64,000 nt of DNA, from positions 18,106,501 through 18,170,500 of the forward strand of contig OY987269.1 in NCBI GenBank assembly GCA_963920665.1. The letters are read 5' to 3'. The DNA is from Straminergon stramineum (Eukaryota > Streptophyta > Bryopsida > Hypnales > Calliergonaceae). Numbering within the stretch: position 1 is the first letter of the stretch; every line of letters starts with the position of its first letter. Position numbers and translations under genes: made by a program. Below the pieces are notes generated by a model. The model saw only the letters and a program-made list of their open reading frames with translations, was not told the origin of the DNA and made no database searches. Shown in pieces: positions 60,546 to 64,000 of this stretch.

Positions 60546-63500
60546 CAATGTATTTTGAATAAAATTTGGAAATCATTATCCATTCATCATATCCATACAA
60601 TTAAATCTACTACCGCACTTACCAATAATTTTGAATCATTTATTAAATGCCTCAATGATAATTACTTTTGAAATTGATTAGAGATTGAATATGTATAATC
60701 ATCATAAAATTTATTTCTACTTTTTGTTCAATATCAATTTCTAATTATTATTTCTTTTTTTTAATTTTTTCAAAATTTATTTATTCAAGTCGTTTGTGGC
60801 AAGTCATTTTTTAAATTGAAAAAGTTACTTTTTGAGGTTAAACATACCCTTGAACCATAGGATATTTGTAAAGATTTTGTTTTGAAAATCTATCCCATGC
60901 ATGTATAAGAGAACTAACACAAGAATCCACAAACATAGATGGATGAAAAAAATAAAGACTTTGTATACTTGGGACCTGTTTATGTTCATTTGTTGTTTGA
61001 AATTTGAATGTTTGGTCTTGAAGGGGTTAAATCATTGTCTAATCAAGAAAACAACAAAAGGTTAGTTATGAACAAGACTCCAATTTATAGGTCAACTTCC
61101 ATGGGAGCAATGAGTGAAGGTGTGAGGCTTGCCTTTGTACTTGAAGCTTGGAATGAGATCCTTCCTTTGTATATAAAATTTAAATTCTAAAAATGAAGCC
61201 CCATCTTAATCCTATGAAGTTTGTAGAAAATTGAATTTATATAATATTATATTTTACTCCTAGATTATGAATAATATACCAAAATATGACAAGATGTATA
61301 CCATAGGTTTGGCAATTCAATAATTAACATCATTTATTTGGATGTCATCTCAAGATATAAACCTTATCATGCTTAAATACAAATGCTCCACATATGGAAT
61401 ATATAGCCATTTTGAAGCTTTAAAGATATGTGAGAGAGGCAATAATGATTCAAATTGGAAGTGCCATGTCTCACTAGATCTGGCTTAGTGTAAAAACAAC
61501 CTTATTTTTACTATTGTACACCTCAATTTATGCACCTTTCATATCAAATACACAAAAAATTATATTACAACTAGAATTGGGCTTCACAAACTTCTATATG
61601 TTAAATTAATTAAACACTCAATCAATGAGATATTAAATCAATTAAGGATCAAACTAATTAGTGGTTTCACAATTCCAATTTTGAAAGTCAAAAGTGCATA
61701 CATATGCCCAAAATGAAAAATTAAGGGTACTAAAGTCCTACTCTCATAGACTCCATTTGGACATCAGTTTGTCATATGTTATATTTTATTAATTAATATT
61801 TTATCATTTTGGAGTATAATTTTTATTTCAATCAAAGAGCAAGAACGAAGTTGAACCCTTCTAAGTGCAAAATACAGGAATGAGTGGAAACAAAAATAAA
61901 CACAAAAAATCAAGATATATTTAAAAACAAAAATTCTTTCCTATTGAAAACATTTTTGTTTACATGGACAAATTTGATTTGTGCCATTTGAATTGATGAT
62001 GTGAAAGTTACAAAGAGTCTTGTTTTGAGGGCAATTAAGGCATCTTTTTGGAAAAAAGTAGTGTATAGGATTCATTTTTTAATTTAATTTTCACAATTGA
62101 CTTGCCTCACCAATTGTTTATATAATTTTTGTTTTAGAATTCTTAACAACTCAATTTTTCTTTGATCTTGTACCTACTTCTAGTTAATAAATTTCTAATG
62201 ACTACAACTCTTTGGAGCAAGGAGGAGTTCTTTAGTAGATTTTCAATTCAATTCTCCAATATAAAGATATAATTTTGAATACTATGTAGTGCAAAAAATT
62301 TATGTTAAGAAGATTCAAAGTTTGAACACTGAGTATAGCAAGGTATCAAACTCTAATATCTTGCTTTCTTCCCACAAGTTCTTACACAAGTCTAATGCAA
62401 GGTCTTATAGCTCAATATGCAATAAACAAATAGTTTTATTTTTCATCTTAGCTCATTGCACTAATAATGACAATTTTGAAGTTTTTTTTGATGAAATATA
62501 GTCCTAGAAATATAAGGATTAATGCCTAATTTGACCCATATTTCTAGTGGATTTTTAAAACATGCCTTTAATCCTTAAATGTTCAACCATCCACTAGGGA
62601 GATGATGAATGTTCTGAAAAGTGCATTTTTACAATAAATATTCATTTCCCCTAGAGATCTCTCCATCTAGATTTACTTCAATCAAATTAAATTCTATCTT
62701 CCAAAATATTCATTGAAACTACAAAAATGTAGCCTAACAAGTTTAGTTTCTCTCCCATCTTTAAAATTTGGAATTATCCCCAAACTAAATGAATTTTCTC
62801 AGTTGCAAGCTCCATGTACTTGAATCTGTATATATTATACATGATATTCTGTTTTTGATCTTGTATTACACATGATTGTTTTTCCTTTAATCTTCATTTT
62901 TTTGGTAACAAAAATGTAAATTATTTCAATATAAATTATAATTGATATATTCCCTTTATACATTATACTTTTTCAAATCACAATAGCTTAGTTTGTCCTT
63001 CACGTTTATAAAGAATATTAGCATATATAGAAAAGGAAATTACATATTATGAATATCAAAATTTTATTGAGCAATTACAAGAAAGAAGGCATTTTTTTAG
63101 CTTGATATTGATCATTTGAGTTGAAGGTAATTATTAGGTGTGTTATAAGTGTAAGAAAAAAATTACTTGAATATTTTGACTATTCTTCATTTCTACTCAT
63201 ACCTTAGGAAAAATTCAAATGAATTAAATTTCTTTGCTATATTTACCGAAAGAATTCTAATTTTCTATAAAAGTTATAATTTTTTAGGATTTTCACATTG
63301 ATAAGTAATCTATAGTCTTGGGTAATTGAAACATTAAAAAAAATTATATAATTTAAAAGGCCACATTGAGCTTGGAATGATGTTTGACCATGTGCCTATG
63401 GATTTGGTCATTAAAGGTTAACGCCCCCTCCCCCCCCAAAGTCATGTAACAAGGTACTTACATCCAAAAGCACCATTGCCCCTTTTGTGCTACCTATATT

Positions 63501-64000
63501 TGGACATTGAATGGTCACCTCTATCCATCCAAAATACCACATTCAAACTTTCCAAGAAAACCAAAGGGAATTCAAGAGTTCTTTGAATCAACCAATTGGA
63601 ATTGAAGCATTTTAATTTTTGATTAGTAAACCCTTTTGTTTGGCACCATATGGCCAATCACCATTTAAAAGAAATGTTGACTTTTCACCAAATAAAAGTA
63701 ATATTTTTTGCTAGAAATTTTCCATTTCTATTCAAATGTAGATCAAGTCACTAAATTTGAAGAAAAAAAATACATGAATATGATTGAAAATTATTTTTTG
63801 GTCCAAAAGGTGGATAAATGTAGAAATGCAATGCTTCACCAAATTTGAAGTAATCACCATCCTGGCACTTTTCAAAAAGTAAAAAAAAAGGTTGTTCAAT
63901 AGTAGTGGTTTCATGGAAGTCTAATAATGTAAATAGGTTTCTAATGCTTTCAACTTTGAAAGCTAATTGAATATTGTATGAATGTGAGAAAATTACAAAG
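60546..64000. other. AT-rich intergenic DNA to the window end
   Basis: No gene I can support. AAGGGGTTAA at about 61020-61029 and TTAACGCCCCC at about 63419 resemble isolated TTAA-type ends, but neither has a partner. Confidence 0.45.

Overview
This window looks like nuclear DNA of a land plant. Long AT-rich, repeat-filled stretches separate a few islands of more balanced composition. The genes have short GT-AG introns and plant families: a class I HD-Zip factor and a plant-type RIC1. A bryophyte or other early-diverging lineage fits the compact gene structures and short dispersed elements, but I cannot name the species. All exon models here were built by hand from reading frame and splice signals.

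Genes. The last 51 codons of a plus-strand gene enter at the left edge (2-157). An intronless DEAD-box helicase of the DDX47/RRP3 type lies at 4571-5926 (-). A 24-coding-exon RIC1 gene lies at 9149-18185 (-); every exon joins in frame to give about 1138 residues. A decayed receptor-kinase-like fragment sits near 32.0-33.0 kb (+). A two-exon class I homeodomain-leucine zipper gene lies at 47951-49124 (-). The three intact genes share a strand but are far apart and functionally unrelated (rRNA processing, Golgi Rab6 activation, transcription), so nothing suggests co-regulation.

Repeats. The rest is a mosaic of small transposable elements. The most unusual are several size classes of elements that begin TTAA-CCC and end GGG-TTAA: about 230 bp at 701, 6207 and 53763; 233 and 254 bp at 41990 and 21515; 0.6-1.3 kb at 21859, 24657, 36804 and 59968. 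This resembles piggyBac-type termini, which are unexpected in a plant. There is also a solo LTR with a perfect 5-bp target duplication (23342-24634), a foldback CACTA-like MITE nested inside a TTAA element (22231-22433), two PIF/Harbinger-like MITEs (2732-3130 and 57233-57638; the first interrupts an older repeat), and a four-copy 250-bp repeat.

Other structure. From 29.2 to 31.4 kb a degenerate GAC-N5-GAC motif recurs about twenty times. The RIC1 promoter/leader is tandemly duplicated (18847-19603). A 450-bp GC-rich island at 35.5-35.9 kb is open on both strands. The remaining AT-rich stretches hold no gene I can support.
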